From Chloroflexota bacterium (lineage in GTDB: Bacteria > Chloroflexota > Anaerolineae > UBA4142), in NCBI GenBank assembly GCA_016199405.1, contig JACQGS010000272.1, positions 1 through 10,934 on the forward strand: a stretch of DNA of 10,934 nt, in the 5' to 3' direction. Below are positions 1 through 7,073 of the stretch, piece by piece (within the stretch, counting starts at the first letter, position 1; each line of letters begins with the position of its first letter). The position numbers were made by a program, and so were the translations under genes. The notes below the pieces were generated by a model that was not told the origin of the DNA, ran no database searches, and saw only the letters and a list, made by a program, of their open reading frames with translations.

Positions 1-1
1 C

Positions 2-1006
2 GTCCCAACGTCTGATTCAAGTGCGTTCTATAGGTCGTTGGGACGCGTAAGTGTTCGGACGTGGGTTCTCATGCTCGGCGGTGCGTTTCTTATCGCGTCG
101 GCGCTCTATGCCACGTTGATCATTCGGGCATATGGAAACCCTCCGATCAGCTGGGGCGACCCGCGCACGCTGGAAAATCTGTGGTGGCTCGTGAGCGGCG
201 AACTGTATCGCGGTTATCTTTTTGGTCTTCCCCTGAGCCAGTACCCCGCGCAGATTTCCGCTTTAGCCAAACTCCTTTTCGATCAGTTTGGGCTGGTTGG
301 GGTCGCGCTGGGATTGTGGGGCGCGACGGAATTGTTTCGCCAGTCGCGCCGGCTCGCTTCGGCGTTGGCTGTGGCATTTGGGTTGCAGATGCTCTTTGCC
401 ATTGGCTACTATTCACGCGATTCATACATCTACTTGATTCCGGGTTTCATGATTTTTAGTCTGTGGATCGCGGTGGGTCTCCATTTCCTCGTCAACCAAC
501 TCACAAATTATCTCGCGCATCGGGGTATGCGAGCGCAGTGGCATCTGCCGGCGGTGAGCGCGCTATTGCTTCTCCTGCCGGCAACGAATCTCGTCGCAAA
601 TTTCTCGGCAATGGATCTGAGCCAAGACACTCGCGCGCTCGAGTATGGCAAGCAGGTCTTTGCCGCCGTGCCTGACAACGCAGTGATCATTGCCGATGGC
701 GACGAGCATATCTTTGCATTGTGGTATTATCGCTACGTGGAAAAACCCAACTCACGTGTCGCGGTGATTGCCAAAGGTCTCGCCGGCTATGCGTGGTATC
801 GCGACATCCTTCGGCGCGAATATCCCGAATGGACTTGGAGTGAAAGTGGGGGACTCCCGTGGGATCAATTTCTCCAGACGCTTGTCACAAGCAATCAGAG
901 GCGGTATTCTTTCTTTTGGACTGATGCCGACCCAAGATTCGAAAGTGTATTCCGGTTTCAACGGGTTGGTCTGCTGTACGAGGTTTCTCCGATGGGGCCA
1001 AAGTAA
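2..1006 (+). CDS. DUF2723 / protein O-mannosyltransferase-like membrane protein, C-terminal part (5' partial)
   Basis: The reading frame is open to the left edge (first full codon at position 2), so the gene almost certainly begins upstream. A TTG at 38 is possible as a start, but nothing favours it. What is visible is a hydrophobic segment followed by the motif NPPISWGDPRTLENLWWLVSG, characteristic of DUF2723 proteins (relatives of the TMEM260 O-mannosyltransferase). Further membrane helices follow, then a soluble C-terminal part that includes NAVIIADGDEHIFALWYY and a later Trp-Tyr pair, which fits the usual DUF2723 tail. The catalytic N-terminal loops expected for GT-C enzymes are outside the window. 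By family knowledge such proteins are predicted to transfer a sugar from a lipid carrier to protein Thr/Ser outside the membrane. Substrate and activity here are inferred. The gene is separated by 140 bp from the next one and is probably the last gene of an upstream unit. Confidence 0.8.
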   Translation, partial: VPTSDSSAFYRSLGRVSVRTWVLMLGGAFLIASALYATLIIRAYGNPPISWGDPRTLENLWWLVSGELYRGYLFGLPLSQYPAQISALAKLLFDQFGLVGVALGLWGATELFRQSRRLASALAVAFGLQMLFAIGYYSRDSYIYLIPGFMIFSLWIAVGLHFLVNQLTNYLAHRGMRAQWHLPAVSALLLLLPATNLVANFSAMDLSQDTRALEYGKQVFAAVPDNAVIIADGDEHIFALWYYRYVEKPNSRVAVIAKGLAGYAWYRDILRREYPEWTWSESGGLPWDQFLQTLVTSNQRRYSFFWTDADPRFESVFRFQRVGLLYEVSPMGPK

Positions 1007-1087
1007 CCTCCATTTCGATCTGCGAATATTAGTTGCCGCGCCAAAGCGCACGGCGAACCCGCGCGAACAGAAATTGAACGCGTGCAG

Positions 1088-1116
1088 TTTACATGCCTCT
1101 CGGCGTATGCTATACT
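1088..1116 (+). promoter_or_regulatory. sigma70-type promoter of the small-protein/HNH unit
   Basis: TTTACA (1088-1093) and TATACT (1111-1116) are separated by 17 bp. Each matches the consensus hexamer at five of six positions. A TG one base upstream of the -10 box (1108-1109) makes it an extended -10. Transcription would begin near 1123, leaving a leader of about 24 nt before the ATG at 1147. This is the best promoter match seen in the window, and it suggests that the pair is transcribed independently of the DUF2723 gene. Confidence 0.65.
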
Positions 1117-1134
1117 CGGCGCGGGTACACGCCC

Positions 1135-1146
1135 AAGAGGAGAAAT
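1135..1146 (+). promoter_or_regulatory. ribosome binding site deciding the start at 1147
   Basis: AAGAGGAG lies 4 nt upstream of the ATG at 1147. It is the strongest Shine-Dalgarno match of this unit. It argues against the longer frame from 1093, whose start would overlap the -35/-10 region. Confidence 0.7.
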
Positions 1147-1545
1147 ATGTCTGAGACGGTCACTCGCCAACAAGTTATCGAGTTGATTGACGCCTTGCCC
1201 AGTGAAACTCTGCCAGAATTAGTCGAGTTCGCTGAGTACTTGCGTCACAAAACGCGTCCGCGCGATTCGTTTGCCGTCGCCTCATCGGAGCAAGGTCTGT
1301 TAGAGGTCATCCATCGCCGCCTTGCGCCGGAACAACAGCATCGCCTTGACGTGTTGCGACAGAAAAACGAGAGCGGGCAACTGACGGATGCAGAACGCGC
1401 AGAACTATGGGCATATGTGGAACAGGTGGAAAATGCCGATGCACAACGCGCCGAAGCCCTGATCGAATTGGCGCATTTGCGGAATGTGCCGGTGACCGTG
1501 CTGATGCGTGATCTGACGCGGAAAGTTTCCCCTGTTGCCAACTGA
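1147..1545 (+). CDS. small helical protein of unknown function, partner of the HNH gene
   Basis: The protein has 132 residues and starts at the ATG behind the strong ribosome binding site. It has no signal peptide or membrane segment and is rich in charged residues and predicted helix. Residues 7-32 (VIELIDALPSETLPELVEFAEYL) resemble the short DUF2281-type helical segment found in antitoxin-like proteins. The second half contains a Leu/Glu/Arg-rich helix, the segment LTDAERAELWAYVEQ, and a final segment ELAHLRNVPVTVLMRDL. From memory, proteins with this C-terminal layout are common in cyanobacteria and Chloroflexota directly upstream of HNH endonucleases, usually annotated as hypothetical. 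The stop overlaps the next start by 11 bp, which indicates translational coupling. A role as partner, inhibitor or specificity factor of the nuclease is only an inference from this arrangement. Confidence 0.8.
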   Translation: MSETVTRQQVIELIDALPSETLPELVEFAEYLRHKTRPRDSFAVASSEQGLLEVIHRRLAPEQQHRLDVLRQKNESGQLTDAERAELWAYVEQVENADAQRAEALIELAHLRNVPVTVLMRDLTRKVSPVAN

Positions 1546-1966
1546 ACACGCGCCGGCGGCGATTCGCCAGGTGGTCGCGGCGCGGGCGCGGGAGGTTTGC
1601 GAATACTGTCGCACGCCCGCGCAATTTGCGACGCAAAGCTTTACGCTTGACCACATTCTACCCCGGGATGCCGGCGGCACGACCACGCTGGAGAATCTCG
1701 CGTGGGCATGTTTTGGATGCAACGCGCACAAACACACCCAAACCCACGCGCTCGATTCACAGACGAACGAGCGCGTGGCGTTATTCAACCCGCGCCAGCA
1801 AACGTGGCGCGAGCATTTCACTTGGAATACCGATCTCACTCGTGTTCTCGGCAAGACCGCGTGTGGCCGCGCGACCGTAGAAGCGTTACGGTTGAACCGC
1901 CCCGGTTTGGTCAATTTGCGTCGCCTATTGGTCGCGGCAAAATTCCATCCTCCGGCGGAAGAATGA
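1535..1966 (+). CDS. HNH endonuclease
   Basis: The protein has 143 residues. A TTG start at 1535 overlaps the end of the preceding gene by 11 bp. It has the full HNH fold signature: CEYC (Cys22, Cys25), LDHILPRDAGG with Asp39-His40, LENLAWAC with Asn54, and the second metal-binding pair Cys59/Cys62 followed by Asn63 and His65/His67. The Cys pairs would hold a structural zinc. His40, Asn54 and the later Asn/His would form the catalytic metal site. The C-terminal part (LFNPRQQTW, then LNRPGLVNLRRLL) matches the conserved tail of a stand-alone HNH family frequent in cyanobacteria and Chloroflexota. No substrate-recognition domain is visible, so the DNA target is unknown. It could belong to a defence or homing function or to DNA processing, and the sequence does not decide. 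All key residues are intact, so it is probably active. Confidence 0.9.
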   Translation: MPTEHAPAAIRQVVAARAREVCEYCRTPAQFATQSFTLDHILPRDAGGTTTLENLAWACFGCNAHKHTQTHALDSQTNERVALFNPRQQTWREHFTWNTDLTRVLGKTACGRATVEALRLNRPGLVNLRRLLVAAKFHPPAEE

Positions 1967-1980
1967 TCATTACCTTCGCC
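1954..1980 (+). terminator. possible hairpin over the HNH stop codon
   Basis: GGCG and AAG pair with CTT and CGCC around the palindrome AATGATCATT, giving an interrupted stem that contains the TGA stop (1964-1966). No run of T follows, so it is not a classical intrinsic terminator. It could be a weak terminator, an mRNA-end stabiliser, or chance. The rest of the gap to 2095 shows no convincing promoter. Confidence 0.25.
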
Positions 1981-2095
1981 AATTATCGCGGACTGACTTG
2001 AGCCACCGTGCTGTGAATACTGCCCAATTATCTGTACTATCCGGTGTGCCTTGAGGACGTCTTGTTGCGGCATAATGTGGCAATGAGAAAAGTGC

Positions 2096-4147
2096 ATGAA
2101 ACTCAAAAACCCTGAAGCCAAATTCGGATGGCGTCAAGCGTTGCGCTTGGGCGCGGGACTCGTTGTAGTCTTGATCCTTGTCAAGGTGCTCCTATTAGGT
2201 CAGGCGCTATTCGCCGTCAAGCAGGACTATGACGCGTTACAGGCATTCGTCAAGATGCCGGCTGGCGAGATGATGCAAACCGCGCGCATCGCTCAATTGG
2301 AAGGGAACTTGGTTCAGAGCGAGTCCGATTTGCAATCACTCAAGCGCGAGTCGGCTGGGCTTTTTCCTCTGGCGCCCTACCTCGGATGGATTCCGTTCGT
2401 CGGCGGCGACATTGAACAATCGCCGGCAGTTCTCGATTATGCGACGGAAGCGATCGGAACTGGGCGAATGGCGCTCGATTTGTATCGTGTGGTTCTGCGG
2501 AAGATGCCCGCCGGCGGCGATTTGAAAAGCCCGGCGCGGGGCGCGCTGCTCATTCAAACGATGGACGCGCTGCGTCCCGATGTTGATCGAATGAAGCGTC
2601 AACTTGCTGATCTCCGCGCGGCGCGTGACCGGATTGATGAAGCCAGACTGGGCTCAGTAACCGCGCGGCTAGTTCAACGCGGCGATTCAATCCTGAAGCT
2701 CGCGGTGCCCGCAATAGAGATGTTCGATTCTCTGCCGGATCTATTGGGCGCGCGCGGGACCCGCCGCTATCTTTTTATCGCCCAGAATAATGACGAACTG
2801 CGCGCGACCGGCGGATTCATCAGCGGGGCGGGCGTGATCGAAGTCGAGAATGGCAAGATCGTCAAGATGGATTTTCGCGACAGTTACGCCCTCGACGATC
2901 TCTCCAAAAAGCACCCCGCGCCTCCCGGGGCTTTGACGACGTATATGGATGCCGGCATTTGGGTTTTTCGCGACGGCAATTGGTCGCCGGATTTTCCGAC
3001 GACCGCGCGCACATTGGAACAACTTTACCAACTGGATCAAGGTGTGGCGGTGGATGGCGTGATCGCGGTCAATGTCGGGGCGGCTGTCCGGCTGACCGAA
3101 GCGCTCGCGCCAATTGATTTGCCAACGTACGGAGAACGGATCGACGCGAGCAATGTCCTTGAGCGGATCGAGTATTATTTTGCCTCTCCGGAGGGACTCG
3201 GACAATCCGGTGATTGGTGGTCCCATCGCAAGGACTTTATGGCGGCTCTGTTACAAGCGATGATCGAACGACTCAATGCCGGCGATTCCGTTCAAGCCAC
3301 GCGGTTGGCTCAGGCAATGCTGGCAAATCTTACCGCCAAGGATATTTTGATCTATCTGAACGAGCCCAGCGTCGCGCGCACTTTGCATGAACTGCGTTGG
3401 GATGGGGCGCTGCCGGAGATTCATGGCGATGCTCTGATGGTGGTGGATTCGAATGTCGGATTCAACAAAGTGGATCGCCTCATCGAGCGCCGCTTTGACT
3501 ATCGCGTCGAACTTCGCCCCGGCGATCGCGCGCGCGCGAGCGTGCGGCTCGAGTACCACAATCAGAACCCAGCCACCAACGAAGCGTGCGTCCATGCGCC
3601 GGCGTATAAAGCCACGTATGCCGAGATGCGAAATAGCTGCTATTGGAATTATGTGCGCGTCTATGTTCCGGAAGGAAGTATTCCGATCACCGCGACGGAA
3701 GGAATCGCGCCGGCGGTCGAAGTGCCCGAAGCCGGCTATGCCGTCCTCGGCGGCTTTCTGGTGTTGCCCCGCGGCGAAACGCGCGCGGTCCGTTTTGATT
3801 ATCGCTTGCCGGCGGGCATCGTGCGCTCCGACGGGTCGAGTGAATACACATTGAATTGGATTAAACAACCCGGCGCGCCCGCGGCTATGGTGCGCGTGGT
3901 AGTTGTGATTCCGGCGTCGTTGCAGATCGTCGAGACGGATCCGCCGCCCTCCGCGCGCGCGAATTCTGGCATTGAGTTTATTCTCGCGTCCGATCGAGAT
4001 GGAACGATCAAGGTGCGGCTCGCGCCCGCGTGGAATTTGTCTTATCTAGTTGGTTGGGTCCTGCTGGGCTTTACGTTTCTCGCGCTCGTCCTCATTGTTC
4101 GTCAGTGGCGCGCGGGGAGGGCAAAAATAGAAGCGCGCCCATCCTAG
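2096..4147 (+). CDS. DUF4012 domain membrane protein
   Basis: The protein has 683 residues. A short basic N-terminus precedes one membrane helix (about residues 15-37). A helical, partly coiled-coil segment follows (about 45-80), then a large extracytoplasmic part and a C-terminal membrane helix (about 649-669) with a basic cytoplasmic tail. The DUF4012 core begins near residue 223 with RRYLFIAQNNDELRATGG, the hallmark segment of the family, and continues through PDFPTTARTLEQLY and VDGVIAVNV. DUF4012 proteins have no established biochemical function. In Actinobacteria and Chloroflexota they occur in exopolysaccharide clusters, which fits the flippase and glycosyltransferase genes 10 bp and further downstream. 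A role in surface polysaccharide assembly or attachment is inferred. Only a weak GAG lies near the ATG at 2096, so the start is moderately certain. A decayed second copy of its 3' end lies near 7071. Confidence 0.88.
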   Translation: MKLKNPEAKFGWRQALRLGAGLVVVLILVKVLLLGQALFAVKQDYDALQAFVKMPAGEMMQTARIAQLEGNLVQSESDLQSLKRESAGLFPLAPYLGWIPFVGGDIEQSPAVLDYATEAIGTGRMALDLYRVVLRKMPAGGDLKSPARGALLIQTMDALRPDVDRMKRQLADLRAARDRIDEARLGSVTARLVQRGDSILKLAVPAIEMFDSLPDLLGARGTRRYLFIAQNNDELRATGGFISGAGVIEVENGKIVKMDFRDSYALDDLSKKHPAPPGALTTYMDAGIWVFRDGNWSPDFPTTARTLEQLYQLDQGVAVDGVIAVNVGAAVRLTEALAPIDLPTYGERIDASNVLERIEYYFASPEGLGQSGDWWSHRKDFMAALLQAMIERLNAGDSVQATRLAQAMLANLTAKDILIYLNEPSVARTLHELRWDGALPEIHGDALMVVDSNVGFNKVDRLIERRFDYRVELRPGDRARASVRLEYHNQNPATNEACVHAPAYKATYAEMRNSCYWNYVRVYVPEGSIPITATEGIAPAVEVPEAGYAVLGGFLVLPRGETRAVRFDYRLPAGIVRSDGSSEYTLNWIKQPGAPAAMVRVVVVIPASLQIVETDPPPSARANSGIEFILASDRDGTIKVRLAPAWNLSYLVGWVLLGFTFLALVLIVRQWRAGRAKIEARPS

Positions 4148-4157
4148 TCATTCTGCC

Positions 4158-5249
4158 ATGGAAATAAAGACGCCAAGCCCAATCGAGATCACAGCATTGG
4201 TTGGAGCGGCTGACCAACGCCCGCCCGCGGCGTTCTCGATGCGTGTCGGGGGCTGGCAGTTGTGGGTCGGCGCTGTCTTCAGTGTAGGTTTCATCGTTTT
4301 GGTCTTGCGAGACGTGCATCTGGCGGACGTGGCTAATGCATTGAGGCAGGTGAACCCCGGTTTGATGCTCTTTGCCGTGGCGAGTTTTGTGGTCACGGGA
4401 GTGGCAAAGGCGGCTCGTTGGAGGATGCTATTTGCTTCGCGCCAAAAGCCATCGTTGGGGCGAGCCTTTTCCGTCCTCTCGATCGCGATCATGCTCAATT
4501 CGTTTGCTCCTGCGCGTCTAGGCGAGTTGGCGCGGGCATATCTGATCGGTGAGGACGGAGTGAATAGCAAGACCTACGCCTTGGGTACCATCGCAGTAGA
4601 AAAAGTCAGCGATCTTATTTTTCTTGTGCTTACTTTGTCGCTGCTACTGTCCCAGATGGCACTGCCGGATTGGTTGGCGGGACCGGCGCGGGCGACGGCA
4701 CTGATCATCGCTGTTCTCGTCCCCCTCTTTTTGCTTCTGGCTTGGCAGAACCAGTTGGTCTTGCGAGCGTTGGGGAGATTAAGCGGTCGTCTCTCTCTGA
4801 GTTGGGGAGAATGGTTCCTTCAGATGGTGTCTCGTGGGTTGGAGAGTTTGCAGGTCTTGCGGCACCCGCGCCTTTTGTTGGGATTGGCTGCTTGGTCAGC
4901 CCTGATCGTGGCGCTCGGCGCGTCGACTAACTATATCGTCTTTGCCGCGATGGGGCTGAATCTCTCGGCGTGGGCAGCGCTGCTACTCCTTGTCGTGTTG
5001 CAGGTTGGCGTGGCGGTTCCTTCGTCGCCGGGGCGGATCGGCGTCTTTCACTATCTGGTGGTGCTCGCGCTTTCGATTTTTGGAATCGCCAAAGAGATTG
5101 CCATCGGCTACAGCGTCGTTTTGTATCTTGTGGTGTACGTCCCGATTGCGCTGATGGGCGGTTATTGCCTGTGGCGTGAAAAGATCACCTGGCAGAAATT
5201 GGGAGAGGCCGCGGCAACCCTGAATCGGCTGGGGCGGAAGGCAGAGTGA
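4158..5249 (+). CDS. flippase-like / lysylphosphatidylglycerol synthase TM-family membrane protein
   Basis: The protein has 363 residues, with about eight hydrophobic segments after a cytoplasmic N-terminus of about 30 residues. The family hallmarks are visible: NSFAPARLGELARAYLI, with the conserved Pro, Arg-Leu-Gly-Glu and Arg, then a VEKVSDL segment, and near the C-terminus PSSPGRIGVFHYLVV, the usual Pro-Gly-x-Ile-Gly signature. This matches the UPF0104 / AglD-like family (the membrane half of MprF without the aminoacyl-transferase half). Members are thought to move or modify lipid-linked substrates across the membrane, but most are uncharacterised. The start lies 10 bp after the DUF4012 stop without a clear ribosome binding site. 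Met28 is an alternative start. Its stop overlaps the next start (GTGA). In this setting a role in translocating a lipid-linked sugar is a reasonable inference. Confidence 0.87.
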   Translation: MEIKTPSPIEITALVGAADQRPPAAFSMRVGGWQLWVGAVFSVGFIVLVLRDVHLADVANALRQVNPGLMLFAVASFVVTGVAKAARWRMLFASRQKPSLGRAFSVLSIAIMLNSFAPARLGELARAYLIGEDGVNSKTYALGTIAVEKVSDLIFLVLTLSLLLSQMALPDWLAGPARATALIIAVLVPLFLLLAWQNQLVLRALGRLSGRLSLSWGEWFLQMVSRGLESLQVLRHPRLLLGLAAWSALIVALGASTNYIVFAAMGLNLSAWAALLLLVVLQVGVAVPSSPGRIGVFHYLVVLALSIFGIAKEIAIGYSVVLYLVVYVPIALMGGYCLWREKITWQKLGEAAATLNRLGRKAE

Positions 5250-6337
5250 TCTCTGTCGTTGTGCCCGCGTATAATGCGGCGGCTACATTGCCGGCTTGTA
5301 TCGCGGCTTTGCGCAAGCAAACGTGTGTCCCTGACGAGATTATTGTGGTGGATGACGGCTCTACAGACGACACAGTAGCGGTGGCTGAAGCCGCGGGCGC
5401 GTGTGTCGTCCGGCAGGTTCATAGGGGGCCCGCCGCCGCGCGCAACCTGGGGGTGTCCAAGGCGTATGGTAGCCTCGTGCTCTTTACGGATGCCGATTGT
5501 GAGCCATTGCCCGATTGGGTGGAGCGGATCACAGTGCCGTTTGCCGATCCGCGCGTGATGGGGGTAAAAGGTACTTATCGTTCGCGTCAACGCGAGCCGA
5601 TGGCGCGGTTGATCCAGATCGAGTTCGAAGACAAGTATGCGCGGATGCGCCTGCAAGAAACGATTGACTTTATTGACACCTATTCGGCTGCCTATCGCCG
5701 CGAGGTGTTCTTAAAAGCCGGGGGATTCAACGAGGTCTTTCCCTTGGCGTCGGTCGAAGATGTGGAGCTGTCGTTTCGTCTGGCCGAACAAGGTGCGCGC
5801 TTGATGTTTGCGCCGCAAGCCCAGGTCTGGCACATCCATTCGACCAGCCTCTGGCACTATTTGAGGCGCAAAGCGCGCTATGGGTTTTGGCGAGCGTTGG
5901 TCTATCGCTGGCATCCGAAGAAAATTCGTGGGGACTCGCACACCGATCCGATTCTCAAGATCCAGTTCGCCCTAGTCGGTTTGATTGGCTTGAGTGGGTT
6001 GGTGGCGTTCGTAACCCAGTGGACGCTACTGGTGGCTTTGCTGGCTAGCGCGGTGCTCGTGGCGACGACATTGCCTTTCGCTTGGCGTGTCTGGCCGCGC
6101 GATCGGCTGGCGGCGTTGATGGTGCCGACCATTCATACGCTGCGAGCGTTCGTACAGACCGGGGCGCTGACGTGGGGTCTATTGGTTCACAGTTTGGGAA
6201 CCAGTCATCGTCAACGAGCCACCGCAACTGATGTCGCCACCTTGCCAGATCCTTCTCCGGACAACAATGAGCCAAGTGATTTTCTGGGTGAAAGAGCCAA
6301 TATCCCCGTTCAGCAGAATCCTGTGACTGAGAAGTGA
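5246..6337 (+). CDS. family 2 glycosyltransferase with C-terminal membrane segments
   Basis: The protein has 363 residues. A GTG start sits within the GTGA overlap with the preceding stop, with GGAAGG (5236-5241) as ribosome binding site. A GT-A fold is clear: an N-terminal SVVVPAYNAA strand, the nucleotide-binding VVDDGSTDDT (residues 34-43), the metal-binding Asp82-Ala-Asp84 in LFTDADCEP, a GGF acceptor-side motif near 159-161, and Glu171-Asp172 as the likely catalytic base region in VEDVELSFRL. After about residue 230 come two hydrophobic stretches (roughly 238-280) that anchor the enzyme at the inner membrane. It probably transfers a sugar from a nucleotide donor to a lipid-linked acceptor in surface polysaccharide synthesis. 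Donor and acceptor cannot be read from the sequence. The C-terminal 60 residues are polar and look variable. Confidence 0.92.
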   Translation: MISVVVPAYNAAATLPACIAALRKQTCVPDEIIVVDDGSTDDTVAVAEAAGACVVRQVHRGPAAARNLGVSKAYGSLVLFTDADCEPLPDWVERITVPFADPRVMGVKGTYRSRQREPMARLIQIEFEDKYARMRLQETIDFIDTYSAAYRREVFLKAGGFNEVFPLASVEDVELSFRLAEQGARLMFAPQAQVWHIHSTSLWHYLRRKARYGFWRALVYRWHPKKIRGDSHTDPILKIQFALVGLIGLSGLVAFVTQWTLLVALLASAVLVATTLPFAWRVWPRDRLAALMVPTIHTLRAFVQTGALTWGLLVHSLGTSHRQRATATDVATLPDPSPDNNEPSDFLGERANIPVQQNPVTEK

Positions 6338-6375
6338 AACGGATTTTGTTAATCGGAAACCATGAACGGCCGTGA
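6334..6375 (+). pseudogene. 13-codon coupled reading frame, possible stub of a lost gene
   Basis: A GTG overlapping the glycosyltransferase stop (again GTGA) opens the frame MKRILLIGNHERP, then a TGA. The first eight residues look like the first beta strand of a Rossmann-type enzyme such as a GT4 glycosyltransferase. The frame stops at the same point where homology to the sugar transferase begins in another frame. It is too short to be a functional gene. It may be the remains of a deleted gene, or of the true start of the sugar transferase with one base lost near 6371. Confidence is low because 13 codons carry little information. Confidence 0.3.
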
Positions 6376-6894
6376 TCATCGGCGGATTAGGTGTGACTGC
6401 GCTTGTTTATGTTCCCATCGCACTGGTCATCAAGTTCGACTCGCGGGGACCGGTGGTATTTGCTCAGGATCGCGTGGGCGAAGATGAGCGAGTCTTTCGG
6501 CTATACAAGTTTCGCACGATGTACTTGAATTCGGGCAGGCACGGACTAAAGCCAGCGCCTAACGACGAACGGGTCACGCGCGTGGGACGATTTCTGCGTC
6601 GCACGAGCTTGGATGAATTACCGCAGTTCTTCAATATCCTGCGCGGTGAGATGAGATTGGTAGGTCCGCGGCCGGAGCAACTGTCGTTTCTGGCTCACTG
6701 CGGTTTGGCAGCGGCAGCGGTTTGCCGTCAAACCCGGTTTGACGGGCTGGTGGCAGGTCAACGGACGCAAACAACCTATGCACGAGCATATTGACGAAGA
6801 CATTTATTACGTGGCGCATTGCTGCCTCTCGTTGGACTTGGTGATTCTTTGCCGCACGTTCAGTGCGGTCCTGAATGGTCGGGGAGCGGTTTGA
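6372..6894 (+). pseudogene. priming sugar-phosphate transferase (bacterial sugar transferase family), N-truncated and frameshifted
   Basis: The family is clear: a membrane re-entrant helix (VIIGGLGVTALVYVPIALVI), KFDSRGPVVFAQDRVG, YKFRTM, then TSLDELPQFFN with the catalytic Asp-Glu, and LVGPRPEQ. These enzymes load the first sugar phosphate onto undecaprenyl phosphate at the inner membrane. The frame from 6372 leaves the family near 6705 and stops at 6794. The next frame resumes it at 6706 with WQRQRFAVKPGLTGWWQVNG and ends at TGA 6892-6894. A one-base gain in the TTT at 6704-6706, or an equivalent change, explains this. The N-terminus is also odd: the usual Lys-Arg-x-Phe-Asp before the membrane helix is missing, an in-frame TGA lies at 6363, and only a GTG at 6372 is available. 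It is either a true pseudogene or the victim of sequence errors. Confidence 0.82.
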
Positions 6895-6928
6895 GAGATA
6901 GAGGAACACCGTCTGATCCTCGCATAGT

Positions 6929-7073
6929 TAACCTGAATTCCGGATAAGCCAGAGTGGCTCCATTTGTCACCTCGAGCGAAGCGAGAGGTCTCGTTTTGCC
7001 TTGAAACAACGAGATTTCTCGCCGCTTCGGGGCTCGAAATGACAGTTTTGGTTCTTATCCCGAACTGACGTTA
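6929..7073. mobile_element. MITE-like palindromic element
   Basis: The two outer ends form imperfect inverted repeats of about 20 bp: TAACCTGAATTCCGGATAAG at 6929 and, read in reverse complement from 7073, TAACGTCAGTTCGGGATAAG. An inner inverted pair follows, with the left arm at 6965-6995 and the right arm at 7008-7045. These share TCGAGC, GAAGCG and TCTCGTT, with small gaps. The whole 145 bp could fold into a long cruciform or RNA hairpin. It encodes nothing. The inner part resembles a dispersed 'TCATTTCGAGC...GAAGCGAGA' palindrome remembered from several bacterial phyla. No transposase is present, so any mobility would depend on an element elsewhere. No clear target-site duplication was found. 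Confidence 0.6.

Noticed and set aside
1093..1146. Longer version of the small helical protein starting at 1093
   Set aside because: The extra 18 codons overlap the promoter, and the strong ribosome binding site points to the ATG at 1147.
1979..2032. Direct repeat CCAATTATC at 1979 and 2024 as an operator pair
   Set aside because: Nine bases in two copies without symmetry or a nearby promoter are compatible with chance.
2034..2076. Promoter for the DUF4012 operon (TACTAT or CATAAT as -10 box)
   Set aside because: No -35 box lies at acceptable spacing for either candidate, so it was not listed as a feature.
1405..2121. 238-codon antisense frame over the small-protein/HNH genes
   Set aside because: It opposes two genes with clear family motifs, and its translation resembles no known family. 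It is a high-GC shadow frame.
3251..3868. 205-codon antisense frame within the DUF4012 gene
   Set aside because: The + strand encodes the conserved DUF4012 region here, and the antisense product shows no motif.
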